Assembly (NCBI GenBank): GCA_945904015.1
Contig: CAMDPK010000042.1
Coordinates: 1 to 46,860, forward strand
DNA: 46,860 nucleotides
Source of the DNA: Candidatus Kuenenia stuttgartensis
GTDB taxonomy: Bacteria; Planctomycetota; Planctomycetia; Planctomycetales; Planctomycetaceae
Reading direction: 5' to 3'
Both the position numbers and the translations under genes were made by a program. Numbering within the stretch: position 1 is the first letter of the stretch; each line of letters starts with the position of its first letter. The notes under the pieces are model-generated. The model was not told where the DNA came from, ran no database searches, and saw nothing but the letters and a program-made list of their open reading frames with translations. This document shows, in pieces, positions 1 to 8,198 of this stretch.

Positions 1-2
1 CA

Positions 3-1013
3 ACGACGAACGATGTCCGGGGGCTGACGCCCTCCGGCTCGCCAGAATCAGGCACGGGCGACCGTCTCGCCTTTGCACGCTGGCTGACCGATCGGCAGCA
101 TCCGACGACGGCGCGCGTCATCGTCAATCGTGTCTGGCAGGCGTACTTCGGCACTGGCCTCGTCAGCACGAGCGAGGATTTCGGCACGCAAGCTGAGCCG
201 CCGAGTCATCCCGAATTGCTCGACTGGCTGGCCGTCGAATTCATGGAGCACGGCTGGAGCTTCAAGCACCTGCATCGCCTCATCACGTCGAGCGCGACGT
301 ATCGCCAAAGCAGTCGAGTCACGCCGGAGCTTTACGAGCGTGACCAATTCAACCGCTTGCTCGCGCGCTTCCCGCGTCAGCGCGTCGAAGGAGAAATCGT
401 CCGCGACATCGCGCTCGCCGCGAGCGGCTTGCTGAACGAGAAGCTCAGCGGCCCGGCGATCTTCTCGCCGTCGCCGGCGTTCCTGTACCAGCCTCCCGCG
501 AGCTACGGCCCCTTCACCTGGACTGAGGAAACCGGGGCCGAGCGTTATCGGCGCGGTCTCTACACATTCCGCCGCCGCTCGACGCCGTACCCGATGCTCA
601 CCAACTTCGACACTCCGAACGCCGATGCCGCCTGCGTCAAACGGCCTCGCAGCAACACACCGCTGCAAGCGCTGACAACGCTCAACGAAGTCGTCTTCCT
701 CGAATGCGCTCGCGCGTTGTCGCTGCTGACGCTGACCGACGGCGGTGCCGATGACGCAAACCGCCTGACGTTCGCCTTCCGCCGCTGCGTCTCACGCGAT
801 CCAACCGCCGCCGAACAAAAGATGCTGTTGAGTTTGCTCAATCAGCAACGCACCAAGTTCGCTCAGCCCGATGCCAAACCGTGGGAACTCGCTGCCAACG
901 ATCCGGCACAACCACCGCCGCTTCCAAACGGAGTCGCTCCCGCCGATGCCGCCGCATGGACGGTCGTGGCTCGCGTGCTGCTAAACTTGGACGAAACCGT
1001 CACGAGGGAGTAA
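3..1013 (+). CDS. DUF1553 (PSD1-type) protein, C-terminal part
   Basis: The reading frame is open from the left edge, so the 5' part (normally a signal peptide, cytochrome-like PSCyt domain and DUF1549) lies outside the window. The visible 336 residues match the DUF1553 module: the segment around GDRLAFARWL, then VNRVWQAYFGTGLV, then HPELLDWLA and KHLHRLI followed by SATYRQSS, an R-x-R-rich middle, and the family-typical end LLNLDETVTRE. The role of these large exported planctomycete proteins is unknown; they are usually paired with a DUF1501 gene. Here the partner DUF1501 gene lies 730 bp downstream, separated by two small genes in the same tight operon. The stop TAA is followed 4 bp later by the next start. 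The family call is secure; function is not. Confidence 0.9.
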   Translation, partial: TTNDVRGLTPSGSPESGTGDRLAFARWLTDRQHPTTARVIVNRVWQAYFGTGLVSTSEDFGTQAEPPSHPELLDWLAVEFMEHGWSFKHLHRLITSSATYRQSSRVTPELYERDQFNRLLARFPRQRVEGEIVRDIALAASGLLNEKLSGPAIFSPSPAFLYQPPASYGPFTWTEETGAERYRRGLYTFRRRSTPYPMLTNFDTPNADAACVKRPRSNTPLQALTTLNEVVFLECARALSLLTLTDGGADDANRLTFAFRRCVSRDPTAAEQKMLLSLLNQQRTKFAQPDAKPWELAANDPAQPPPLPNGVAPADAAAWTVVARVLLNLDETVTRE

Positions 1014-1017
1014 TGCC

Positions 1018-1305
1018 ATGAATACGCTTAAAATTGCCAGTCGCCCAAAGGTTCGCAAGTTCGTGCCGTCGCCGGAACAAGCGGTCGCGATGGAATCCGT
1101 CCGTCGCTCCAGCGAATGGTTTCACGCCCTGCCCGTCACAGAGCTTGCCAAGTATGCCGGTCAGAACGTCGCCGTCTTGGAATGCCGAGTCGTGGCAGCC
1201 ACTCCAACACTGGCAGAGTTAATCACAAAGATTGAAGGCTGTGATCGCAGCCGTCTCTACATCGTTCCGCAACGACGTTCTCGCATCAGGTTTCGACCCG
1301 CATGA
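1018..1305 (+). CDS. DUF5678-like small protein
   Basis: This 95-residue basic protein has the pattern WFHALPVTELAKYAGQNVAVLECRVVAATPTLAEL, here read in pieces: a Trp, an acidic/aliphatic helix, a Tyr-x-Gly-x-x-Val-Ala-Val strand turn, a second strand and a helix. That resembles DUF5678, a short domain of unknown function. The ATG at 1018 follows a GAGGGAG ribosome binding site lying in the end of the upstream gene. Its stop overlaps the next start as ATGA, so translation of the two is probably coupled. The pair with a retropepsin-like protease suggests one functional unit, for example a protease and a substrate or partner, but this is inference. Medium confidence for the domain, high for the gene. 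Confidence 0.75.
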   Translation: MNTLKIASRPKVRKFVPSPEQAVAMESVRRSSEWFHALPVTELAKYAGQNVAVLECRVVAATPTLAELITKIEGCDRSRLYIVPQRRSRIRFRPA

Positions 1306-1739
1306 AGATTCAAAAACAATGGTCGTCCGACATGATGGCCGACGGAACGCTGTTGGGCTTCGTACCAACGCTCGACGTGCTACTGTCCGGCCCGCAGGGG
1401 GAAACCGCCACTTGGGAGTTCCTGATCGACAGCGGTGCGGAGTTCAGCATGGCTCCGCGCGAGCTGTGCGAGTTTCTGGGCATCGCTTGGGAAGATGGCA
1501 CGCCGATGGTCGTCTCCGGTATCGCGGGACGAGACGAGTGCGACGTGGTCGGCCGCATTCACGAAGTGGAGGTCTCCATTCCGGGAGTCGATCGTCGCCT
1601 CGTGATCCCGATCTTCTTCGCCGCAGGAGATTCCGTCAGCCTCATCGGTCGTCGCGGATTCTTCGATGCGTTTCGCATTGAGTTCGATCAGCCCTATCGG
1701 ACGACGACGCTCGAACCTCTCTGGGATGAATCGGAGTAA
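1302..1739 (+). CDS. Retropepsin-like (clan AA) aspartic protease
   Basis: The protein has 145 residues with the catalytic motif [13 protein letters not shown] near residues 40-52, the D-S/T-G-A triad of single-lobe retropepsin-like proteases. A second hydrophobic strand/glycine segment ([18 protein letters not shown], around residues 110-127) fits the psi-loop and flap side of the fold. Such proteases act as homodimers, each chain giving one Asp. No signal peptide is seen, so it is probably cytoplasmic. It starts within the stop of the DUF5678-like gene (ATGA) and ends 4 bp before the DUF1501 start, so it lies inside an operon that normally joins DUF1553 directly to DUF1501. The substrate is unknown. 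Confidence 0.8.
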   Translation: MKIQKQWSSDMMADGTLLGFVPTLDVLLSGPQGETATWEFLIDSGAEFSMAPRELCEFLGIAWEDGTPMVVSGIAGRDECDVVGRIHEVEVSIPGVDRRLVIPIFFAAGDSVSLIGRRGFFDAFRIEFDQPYRTTTLEPLWDESE

Positions 1740-1743
1740 TCAC

Positions 1744-3165
1744 ATGAATCCGTTTTCCAATTCAGACATTCGACAGCAGATCACTCGCCGCTGGTTCTTT
1801 CAAGACTGCGGCGTTGGTTTGGCGACAGCCGCGCTGGCGTCTCTGCTAGCAAATGACCGAGCCATCGCAGCAACGACGAATCCGCTCGCCGCGCCGCAGT
1901 CGCACTTTGCTCCGAAAGCCAAGCGGGTGATTTATCTCTTCATGGCCGGAGCCCCTTCGCATCTCGAACTGTTTGACAACAAGCCGGAGTTGGCGAAGTG
2001 GGACGGCAAACTGCCGCCGCCGGATCTCATCAAGAATTATCGGGCGGCGTTTATCAATCCGAACTCGACGCTGCTGGGGCCGAAGTTCAAGTTCGCTCGA
2101 CACGGTGATTGCGGGGCGGAGTTGTCGGAGTTGCTGCCGCATCTGGCGGTGGTCGTCGATGACATCGCGATCGTGAAATCGATGGTCACGGATGCGTTCA
2201 ATCATGCTCCGGGCCAGATCATGATGAATACCGGAGCACAGCAGTTCGGCCGGCCGAGCCTCGGCGCGTGGACGATGTACGGACTCGGCAGCGAGGCTCA
2301 AGATTTGCCGGGGTTCATCGTGTTCTCGTCGGGCAAGAAGGGGCCGAGCGGCGGGCAATCGAACTGGGGCAACGGCTTTCTGCCGACGGTCAACAACGGC
2401 GTGCTGTTCCGCTCGTCGGGCGAGCCGGTGCTGTTTCTCGATAACCCGCGCGGCATCGACTCGCAGACGAATCGCGAATCGCTCGACACGCTGCGGCAGT
2501 TGAATGAACTGCGGCTCGGCGTGGTCGGCGACCCGGAGATCGCCGCGCGGATCAGCGCCTTCGAGATGGCCGCTCGGATGCAGACCAGCGCGCCGGAGTT
2601 GATGGACATCACCAACGAACCCAAGCACATCCTAGAGATGTACGGTGCGGAACCGGGCAAGCCGAGCTTCGCGAACAACTGCCTGCTGGCTCGGCGGCTG
2701 ATCGAGCGTGGCGTCCGCTGCGTGCAACTCTTCCACGAAGCGTGGGACCATCACGGCGGCCTGGTCGGCGGACTCAAAGAGCAATGCGGCGCGACCGACA
2801 AACCGGCCGCCGCGCTGCTGCGCGACCTCAAGCAACGCGGCCTGCTCGACGACACGCTGGTCATCTGGGGCGGCGAGTTCGGCCGCACTCCGATGGTCCA
2901 AGGGGGCAATGACGGCCGCGACCATCACCCGAATTGTTTCAGCATGTGGCTCGCCGGCGGCGGCGTGAAGCCCGGCACCACGCTCGGCGAGTCCGACGAG
3001 TTCGGCTTCAACGCCACCACCGACAAAGTCCACGTCCACGACCTGCACGCCACAATCCTGCACTTGCTCGGCTTCGACCACACCAAGCTGACCTACCGCT
3101 TCCAAGGCCGCGACTTCCGGCTGACCGACGTGCATGGGAATGTGGTGACGAAGTTGCTGGCGTAA
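1744..3165 (+). CDS. DUF1501 family exported protein
   Basis: The start at 1744 (RBS GGAG) is preferred over an upstream in-frame ATG at 1666 because it puts a Tat-type signal ([21 protein letters not shown]) near the N-terminus and follows the previous stop by 4 bp. The 473-residue protein shows DUF1501 hallmarks: [59 protein letters not shown] and [15 protein letters not shown]. His/Asp-rich positions resemble the alkaline-phosphatase/sulfatase superfamily, but the reaction is not known. It is probably periplasmic. A diverged relic of the same C-terminal region occurs at 5264-5332. Confidence 0.92.
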   Translation: MNPFSNSDIRQQITRRWFFQDCGVGLATAALASLLANDRAIAATTNPLAAPQSHFAPKAKRVIYLFMAGAPSHLELFDNKPELAKWDGKLPPPDLIKNYRAAFINPNSTLLGPKFKFARHGDCGAELSELLPHLAVVVDDIAIVKSMVTDAFNHAPGQIMMNTGAQQFGRPSLGAWTMYGLGSEAQDLPGFIVFSSGKKGPSGGQSNWGNGFLPTVNNGVLFRSSGEPVLFLDNPRGIDSQTNRESLDTLRQLNELRLGVVGDPEIAARISAFEMAARMQTSAPELMDITNEPKHILEMYGAEPGKPSFANNCLLARRLIERGVRCVQLFHEAWDHHGGLVGGLKEQCGATDKPAAALLRDLKQRGLLDDTLVIWGGEFGRTPMVQGGNDGRDHHPNCFSMWLAGGGVKPGTTLGESDEFGFNATTDKVHVHDLHATILHLLGFDHTKLTYRFQGRDFRLTDVHGNVVTKLLA

Positions 3166-3184
3166 ACGCAAACGAATTTCAGTG

Positions 3185-4087
3185 ATGAGGTGCGACGTGC
3201 AAGACAACATTGATAAAGATTGTGGTGTTTCGACTGTGCCGTTGAACGCATGGGAAGAGTTCGGCTCATTCATCGCCAAAGAACATTCGAATTTCCCCGC
3301 AGTTCTTTACCGCGGACAAGGCAACGCGGATTGGAAAATTGAGTCTTCCTTGGATCGACTCGAATCACGATTCCCAATCAAACCTAACCATTGCGGTACG
3401 AATCCGCCGCATTTCAACTGTCCGCAGACCGACCGAGTGCAGCATCTCGAAGCATTCAAAGAATCTGTTCGTGGAAAACGGGGTAATTACCCGTTTCCAT
3501 TGACTGACAACGAATGGTGGGCTTTGGCCCAGCATCATGGCCTTGCCAGTCCGCTTCTCGATTGGACCTATTCGCCGTTTGTTGCGTTGTTTTTCGCCTT
3601 CGAGGAAGAAGGATTTGTCGATCACCAGACTCATCAATATCTTGAGCCGAATCGCCGCTCGGTTTTGTCCGTTCCATTCCATTTGATCTCAGACAAATCC
3701 ACCGAAGAGCATCCGGCTCCGGACATGTTTTCGCCAAGACGCGAAATCACGAGTCGCCTTGGAAACCAGTGTGGCGTGCTGATGAGGATGCCAAGAGGAA
3801 CCGATCTTGAGTCCAGCGTTCGTGCTCGATTTGCAGATGAATCAACAACCACAAATCATCACGCTCGTTCGATCCTTACGAAGATCACCGTACCGAACAA
3901 AGGAAGAACTGAGTGTCTCAAGTTCCTCAACAAGATGAACATCAACCGAATGAGCCTTTTCCAGGATCTCGACGGTGCAGCTCGATACATCAACAGCCTT
4001 TGGGAACTCGACTTTGATACGGCGTTAGGAGCACTTCCCGATGGCAGTGACTTGGCTCCTGTCCCGACTCACCCTGGCATTGCATGA
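3185..4087 (+). CDS. FRG-domain protein
   Basis: The 300-residue protein carries the FRG-domain signatures: VLYRGQGN near residue 42 (the motif that names the domain), then WWALAQHHGLASPLLDWT around residues 109-127 followed by SPFVALFFAF. GTG at 3182 is an alternative start. There is no signal peptide. Its GC content is visibly lower than that of its neighbours, which fits recent acquisition. It lies 16-19 bp after the DUF1501 stop, at the left end of a stretch with hairpin repeats and an IS200-type transposase. FRG-domain proteins have no established biochemical role; they recur in accessory and predicted phage-defence loci, so a defence role is possible but unproven here. Confidence 0.85.
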   Translation: MRCDVQDNIDKDCGVSTVPLNAWEEFGSFIAKEHSNFPAVLYRGQGNADWKIESSLDRLESRFPIKPNHCGTNPPHFNCPQTDRVQHLEAFKESVRGKRGNYPFPLTDNEWWALAQHHGLASPLLDWTYSPFVALFFAFEEEGFVDHQTHQYLEPNRRSVLSVPFHLISDKSTEEHPAPDMFSPRREITSRLGNQCGVLMRMPRGTDLESSVRARFADESTTTNHHARSILTKITVPNKGRTECLKFLNKMNINRMSLFQDLDGAARYINSLWELDFDTALGALPDGSDLAPVPTHPGIA

Positions 4088-4116
4088 ACTTTGTTGGCTC
4101 ACGCAGCAACCCGCGC

Positions 4117-4374
4117 TGGCACCCCTGCCGGGGTGCGATGATTCGGTTGGTGATCGTTGACCGGTGGTGTCGCTGCGCTCAACCACCGGCTAATGGCTGA
4201 CAAGCCTTCGGCTTGTGCGGAAACCGTCGTGGCGTGTATCGCCGGTTCTGGTGGCATTGAAATGGCGTCGGCGTTTTGTCAACCCGGAGGGTTGCCAGCT
4301 ATTAGCCGGTGGTCGCGCAGCGCACCACCGGACGGCGTTCCCCAAACACCATCGCATCCCGGCAGGGATGCCAG
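4117..4374. repeat. REP-like cassette, copy A
   Basis: The unit is a string of perfect small hairpins: GCACCCC/GGGGTGC with loop TGCC (4119-4136); CCGGTGGT/ACCACCGG; ACAAGCC/GGCTTGT with loop TTC; CAACCC/GGGTTG with loop GGA; a second CCGGTGGT/ACCACCGG; and GCATCCC/GGGATGC with loop GGCA at the right end. The two end hairpins have reverse-complementary loops. Copy B repeats the same order with scattered substitutions. Confidence 0.85.
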
Positions 4375-4464
4375 ATTCGTGGAATGACACCTCGGCAAAC
4401 GATTCACGCGAACAACGCACCGCCGCCAAATTGCGATGTCACCCGTTGCGCTCAACATCACGGG

Positions 4465-4718
4465 CTAGCACCCCTGCCGGGGTGCGATGATTCGGTTGGC
4501 GATCGCTGACCGGCGGTGTCTGCGCTCAACCGCCGGCTAATGGCTGACAAGCCTCCGGCTTGTGCGGCAATCGTCGTGGCGTGCATCGACGGCTCCGATC
4601 ACATTGCGCTGGCGTCGGCGTTTTTCCAACCCGGAGGGTTGCCAGCTATTAGCCGGTGGTCGCGACGCGCACCACCGGTTTCCTCGCAACATCCATTGCA
4701 TCCCGGCAGGGATGCCAG
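4465..4718. repeat. REP-like cassette, copy B
   Basis: Second copy of the cassette at 4117-4374, about 80% identical by eye. All hairpins are kept, with changes concentrated in loops and spacers and some paired changes in stems (CCGGTGGT/ACCACCGG in copy A becomes CCGGCGGT/ACCGCCGG in the first such hairpin of copy B). It ends 97 bp before the transposase start. Confidence 0.85.
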
Positions 4719-4814
4719 AGGCGTCCGCCGACGGTTGCGATGTGGAACGTGGCTCGATTTCAATGGCCAACGACATCCACGGAACGTCCAACGCAATCCC
4801 GATGGGCACGCACC

Positions 4815-5261
4815 ATGTCATCGACCTATCTGAGCCTGCATTACCACCTCATCTTCAGCACCAAACATCGCGAACCGTCGATCTCAAAAGATTGGCAAGA
4901 ACGTCTGCACGAATACCTCGGTGGGACGGTCAAAGGGTTGGATGGATTTCCGCAGGGTGTCGGCGGCGTGGCGGATCACGTTCATCTTCTGGTCGGGCTG
5001 AAGGCGACGCATCGTCTCGCGGACTTCCTGCGTGAATTGAAGAAGGCATCTTCCTCGTGGATCCACGAGGAGGTCGGTTTGAAATCATTCGCCTGGCAAG
5101 AAGGCTACGCCGCGTTCACTGTCAGCGCGACGTCTCGCGACGGAGTCAAACGCTACATCGCCAACCAAGCCGAGCATCATCGGCAACGATCGTTTCGTGA
5201 GGAATTGATCGACCTGCTGACGAAAGCCGGCATCGAATTTGATGAACGATATCTCGATTGA
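4815..5261 (+). CDS. IS200/IS605-family HUH (Y1) transposase
   Basis: The 148-residue protein is a full-length Y1 transposase. The two metal-ligand histidines are in DHVHLLVGL (near residue 58), and the catalytic tyrosine is probably in VKRYIANQAEHH (near residue 115). The N-terminal strand LHYHLIFSTKHREP, the segment FAWQEGYAAFTVS and the end IEFDERYLD are typical of this group. Such enzymes move single-stranded DNA by recognising hairpins, which fits the two hairpin cassettes immediately upstream. No tnpB gene accompanies it. The gene looks intact. Its stop (TGA, 5259-5261) is followed directly by a DUF1501 relic, so the right end of the element lies very close to the stop. Confidence 0.93.
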   Translation: MSSTYLSLHYHLIFSTKHREPSISKDWQERLHEYLGGTVKGLDGFPQGVGGVADHVHLLVGLKATHRLADFLRELKKASSSWIHEEVGLKSFAWQEGYAAFTVSATSRDGVKRYIANQAEHHRQRSFREELIDLLTKAGIEFDERYLD

Positions 5262-5263
5262 TG

Positions 5264-5332
5264 TTCGATCACACCAAGCTGATCGACCGCTTCCAAGGCC
5301 GTGGTTTTCGTTTGATGGGAGCTAGCCTGTGA
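5264..5332 (+). pseudogene. Relic of a DUF1501 gene 3' end
   Basis: Read in frame from 5264, the 22 codons before TGA give FDHTKLIDRFQGRGFRL followed by MGASL. The intact DUF1501 at 1744-3165 has [17 protein letters not shown] at the same place near its C-terminus. Nucleotide identity is clearly below 100%, so it is not a fresh duplication of that gene. It may mark a second DUF1501 gene destroyed by the insertion, or flanking DNA carried with the transposase. Confidence 0.75.
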
Positions 5333-5345
5333 CGGCCGCCGTCAC
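5329..5345. terminator. Palindrome joining convergent stops
   Basis: GTGACGGC-C-GCCGTCAC is a perfect 8-bp stem. The TGA of the DUF1501 relic (5330-5332) and the TGA of the minus-strand sulfatase (5342-5344) sit symmetrically in its two arms. It could act as a weak bidirectional terminator; there is no T-tract. Confidence 0.45.
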
Positions 5346-7165
5346 TTCTTCGGGATTAGGCGGACTTGTCGCAGATCCATGACGGCGACGCCGGGTTTTT
5401 TGATGGCTTTGACGCGCAGTTCGTAGCGGCCGGCGGTGTCCAGCAGGATTTCGCCCAGCGTTCGCGGCACGAAGTTTTGAAAGCCGCCCGTCTCCTGCAC
5501 TGTGAGCGGCAGCACCTGCGGATCGGACGTTGAACTGGACGGAGCGACCTCGAATTGCACTTCGCTGCCGCCGCTGCCGTTGCCGCAGCCGACGAGAGCT
5601 TCGAGCTCAAACTTGCCTGGTTTGGTCACGGTGAATTCGAACCGCGCCCAATCTTCGGCCCGCACCCAGAAGCCGAGCGTGTTCTTGTGCGGCATCGGTT
5701 CGTATCGCAGCATGATTCCGCGCACGTCGGCGGTGCGAGCGGGAATCATGATCTCGCCGTTTTCGGACTGCGGGTTCGGGGTGTAGTTGGGATTCGGCTC
5801 CGGCATCAGTGCGCCGACGGATTTTCGCCACGCAGCGAGCTGCTCGGATAACACACGCACGCGGTCGGGTTCTTGCTCGGCGAGGTTGCGCGACTCGCTG
5901 ACGTCCTTCGCGACGTGAAACAACTCGCGGCGGCCCTCTTCGTAGAATTCGATCAGCTTCCATTCGCCGGAGCGCACAATTCCCCCAGGCTTGCCGCCTT
6001 GATTGGCATAGTGCGGGTAATGCCAAAACAGAGATTCGCGCGCGATCGATCCCGACTGCTTGAGCAACGGCAGCCAACTGACGCCATCGGTGTTGAGAGT
6101 CTTTGTCTGTTCGAGACCACAAGCATCGCGCAGCGTCGGCAAGAGATCGATCCCGCAAACGGGCACGTCGCTGCTGCTGTTCGCTTTGACCGAGCCGGGC
6201 CACTTCACGAGCAGCGGCGTGCGAATGCCTCCCTCGTACAGCCAGCCTTTCCCTTCGCGCAGCGGAGCGTTTGACGTGGCGGGAGTGTTCAGCCCCTCGG
6301 TCGTCGCCAGTCCGCCATTGTCGGACGTGAAGAGCACGATCGTGCGGTCGGAGAGTTTGAGTTCGTCCAATTTGGCGACGATGCGGCCGACCGAGTCGTC
6401 CAGGCTTTCGAGCATCGCGGCATAAATCGGATTGTTCTGTTGGCCTTTGAATGTACCGGCCACCGGATATTTTTTGACGACGTCCTCTTTGGCCTTCAAC
6501 GGCGTGTGCGGAGTGAAGTGCGGCAGGTACAAAAAGAACGGTCGCTCGCGATGCTGTGTGATGAACTTCTCGGCCTCGGTCGTCAGTCGATCGGGGAGGT
6601 ATTCACCTTCGGGAGCGTCGCTCAGGCCGGGCATCGCTTTGCCGTTCGGCTTGCTGAACGGAGCAAAGTAACTCTGCGGCGAGCCGGCCGCGTCGCCGGC
6701 GATGTTGACGTCAAAACCTTGCTTGGTCGGCTCAAAGCCTTCGCCGCCGAGATGCCACTTACCGATGCTCGCGCAAACGTAGCCGGCCGGCTTGAGGAGT
6801 TCGGCGATCGTCGTGGCTTCCAACGGCAGATGATTCCGCAGCGTCGGCCGCTTGAGCCGTTGATCCGGACGATCGGCTCGTCCCGGCAACCAGTCGGTCA
6901 GTTGAAACCGCTGCGGGTATTGCCCGGTCATGATCGCCGCTCGCGACGGTGAGCAAACCGGGCACGCCGAATACGACTGTGTGAACCGCATCCCGTCCGC
7001 CGCGAGCTTGTCGAGATGCGGCGTGCGGTGAAACTTACTGCCGTAACAACCGAGGTCCATCGCTCCGAGATCATCGGCCACGATCAACACGACATTCGGC
7101 GGTTCAGCGGCGGTGAGGTTTGTGGAAGCCAGTAACAAAACAACAAGCACAGCAACGCGGTTCAT
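5342..7165 (-). CDS. Secreted sulfatase (type I, formylglycine)
   Basis: The 607-residue protein has a signal peptide (residues 1-20), the metal-binding VADDLG (Asp31, Asp32) and the sulfatase signature CSPSR at residues 71-75, where Cys71 would be converted to formylglycine. SDNGG is the second metal-site motif. After the catalytic domain (to about residue 470) comes a ~130-residue C-terminal beta domain containing GKFELEALVGCGNGSGGSE and AVMDLRQVRL, seen on many planctomycete sulfatases and possibly carbohydrate-binding. It hydrolyses sulfate esters, probably of algal or host polysaccharides, in the periplasm or outside. RBS AAGGAG precedes the ATG. It is divergent from lipA. Confidence 0.95.
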   Translation of the reverse strand: MNRVAVLVVLLLASTNLTAAEPPNVVLIVADDLGAMDLGCYGSKFHRTPHLDKLAADGMRFTQSYSACPVCSPSRAAIMTGQYPQRFQLTDWLPGRADRPDQRLKRPTLRNHLPLEATTIAELLKPAGYVCASIGKWHLGGEGFEPTKQGFDVNIAGDAAGSPQSYFAPFSKPNGKAMPGLSDAPEGEYLPDRLTTEAEKFITQHRERPFFLYLPHFTPHTPLKAKEDVVKKYPVAGTFKGQQNNPIYAAMLESLDDSVGRIVAKLDELKLSDRTIVLFTSDNGGLATTEGLNTPATSNAPLREGKGWLYEGGIRTPLLVKWPGSVKANSSSDVPVCGIDLLPTLRDACGLEQTKTLNTDGVSWLPLLKQSGSIARESLFWHYPHYANQGGKPGGIVRSGEWKLIEFYEEGRRELFHVAKDVSESRNLAEQEPDRVRVLSEQLAAWRKSVGALMPEPNPNYTPNPQSENGEIMIPARTADVRGIMLRYEPMPHKNTLGFWVRAEDWARFEFTVTKPGKFELEALVGCGNGSGGSEVQFEVAPSSSTSDPQVLPLTVQETGGFQNFVPRTLGEILLDTAGRYELRVKAIKKPGVAVMDLRQVRLIPKK

Positions 7166-7286
7166 GGAGGTCTCCTTGGCGAGAGATCATGTCGATCCGT
7201 CGATTCAGCCGCTAGTTTCCTCGCCTTTCTGATGACCTTGCCCGCGAGCGTTGACACCGCGAAGTGGCTAAACTTCCAATCCAATC

Positions 7287-8198
7287 ATGATCGACCTCAA
7301 CATTCTCCCTGCCGAACCGATGCCCGTTGCTCCGCCCGTCTCGGCCAAGCGTCGCTTGCCGAGCTGGCTCAAGCGGCCGATGCCGCAGCCGGGCATGGTT
7401 TACACGAGCAACGTGATCGCCGACCTCCGCCTGGAGACCGTTTGCGAAAGCGCGAAGTGTCCGAATCGAACGGAGTGCTGGTCGCAGCAAACGGCGACGT
7501 TCATGGTTCTCGGAAATGTTTGTACGCGGCCGTGCGGATTTTGTTCGGTCCCAAAAGGGAAGACCGAAACTCTGCAAGCCGATGAACCGGAGCGCGTCGC
7601 CGAAGCGGCCGAGCGTTTGGGGCTGCGGTACGTCGTCATCACGTCGGTCACTCGCGACGACTTGCCTGATGGCGGTGCCGAGCATTTTGCTCGTTGTGTG
7701 CTGGCCGTGCGCGAACGAACCGGAGCGCTGGTCGAAGTCCTGACTCCTGATTTTCTCGGCAACCGAGCGGCGATCTCATGCGTGATCGAATCGCGGCCCG
7801 ATGTTTTCAATCACAACACCGAGACAGTGCCTCGGCTGTATCACCGCGTCCGACGCAATGCCGCGTATCAACGGACGCTCGATCTGCTCCAGCAGGTCAA
7901 AGACGAAGCTCCCGACATGCCGACCAAGAGCGGGCTGATGCTCGGACTTGGCGAAACGCTCGACGAACTGCTCGATGTTTTCGCGGACCTGCGAGCCGTC
8001 GGATGCGACATGCTGACGCTCGGGCAATACTTGCAACCGACTCCCGACCACTTGCCGGTCGAACGCTTTGTCCCGCCGGAAGAGTTCGACGAGATCGGTG
8101 CGCTGGCAAAGCGACTCGGCTTCGGCATGGTGGCGAGCGGTCCGTTCGTGCGGTCGAGCTATCATGCCGGCGAGATGGCGGCGGGGATCACGGGATGA
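7287..8198 (+). CDS. lipA: Lipoyl synthase
   Basis: LipA is a radical-SAM enzyme that inserts two sulfurs into protein-bound octanoate to make lipoate. All cluster ligands are present: Cys53-Cys58-Cys64 (CESAKCPNRTEC) for the sulfur-donating auxiliary 4Fe-4S cluster, and Cys79-Cys83-Cys86 (CTRPCGFC) for the radical-SAM cluster. The end VRSSYHAGE is family-typical. Length 303 is normal. The ATG at 7287 has no strong RBS; Met12 is an alternative. The stop overlaps the start of a lipoyl-like domain gene (ATGA), which in turn overlaps holB. The acceptor-preparing step (LipB or equivalent) is not adjacent; a degenerate LipB homologue is at 42050. Confidence 0.97.
   Translation: MIDLNILPAEPMPVAPPVSAKRRLPSWLKRPMPQPGMVYTSNVIADLRLETVCESAKCPNRTECWSQQTATFMVLGNVCTRPCGFCSVPKGKTETLQADEPERVAEAAERLGLRYVVITSVTRDDLPDGGAEHFARCVLAVRERTGALVEVLTPDFLGNRAAISCVIESRPDVFNHNTETVPRLYHRVRRNAAYQRTLDLLQQVKDEAPDMPTKSGLMLGLGETLDELLDVFADLRAVGCDMLTLGQYLQPTPDHLPVERFVPPEEFDEIGALAKRLGFGMVASGPFVRSSYHAGEMAAGITG

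Larger units (their letters stand above)
4088..4814. repeat. Non-coding REP-like hairpin region upstream of the transposase
   Basis: This 727-bp gene-free stretch holds two tandem copies (4117-4374 and 4465-4718) of a ~255-bp hairpin-rich unit, a ~90-bp spacer, and a ~95-bp leader before the transposase start. Short open frames crossing it are products of the palindromes and are not called. Confidence 0.85.

Noticed and set aside
4157..4833. Several 60-100 codon frames on both strands in the cassette region
   Set aside because: They follow the duplicated hairpins, appear in both copies in different lengths, and have no family features or RBS.
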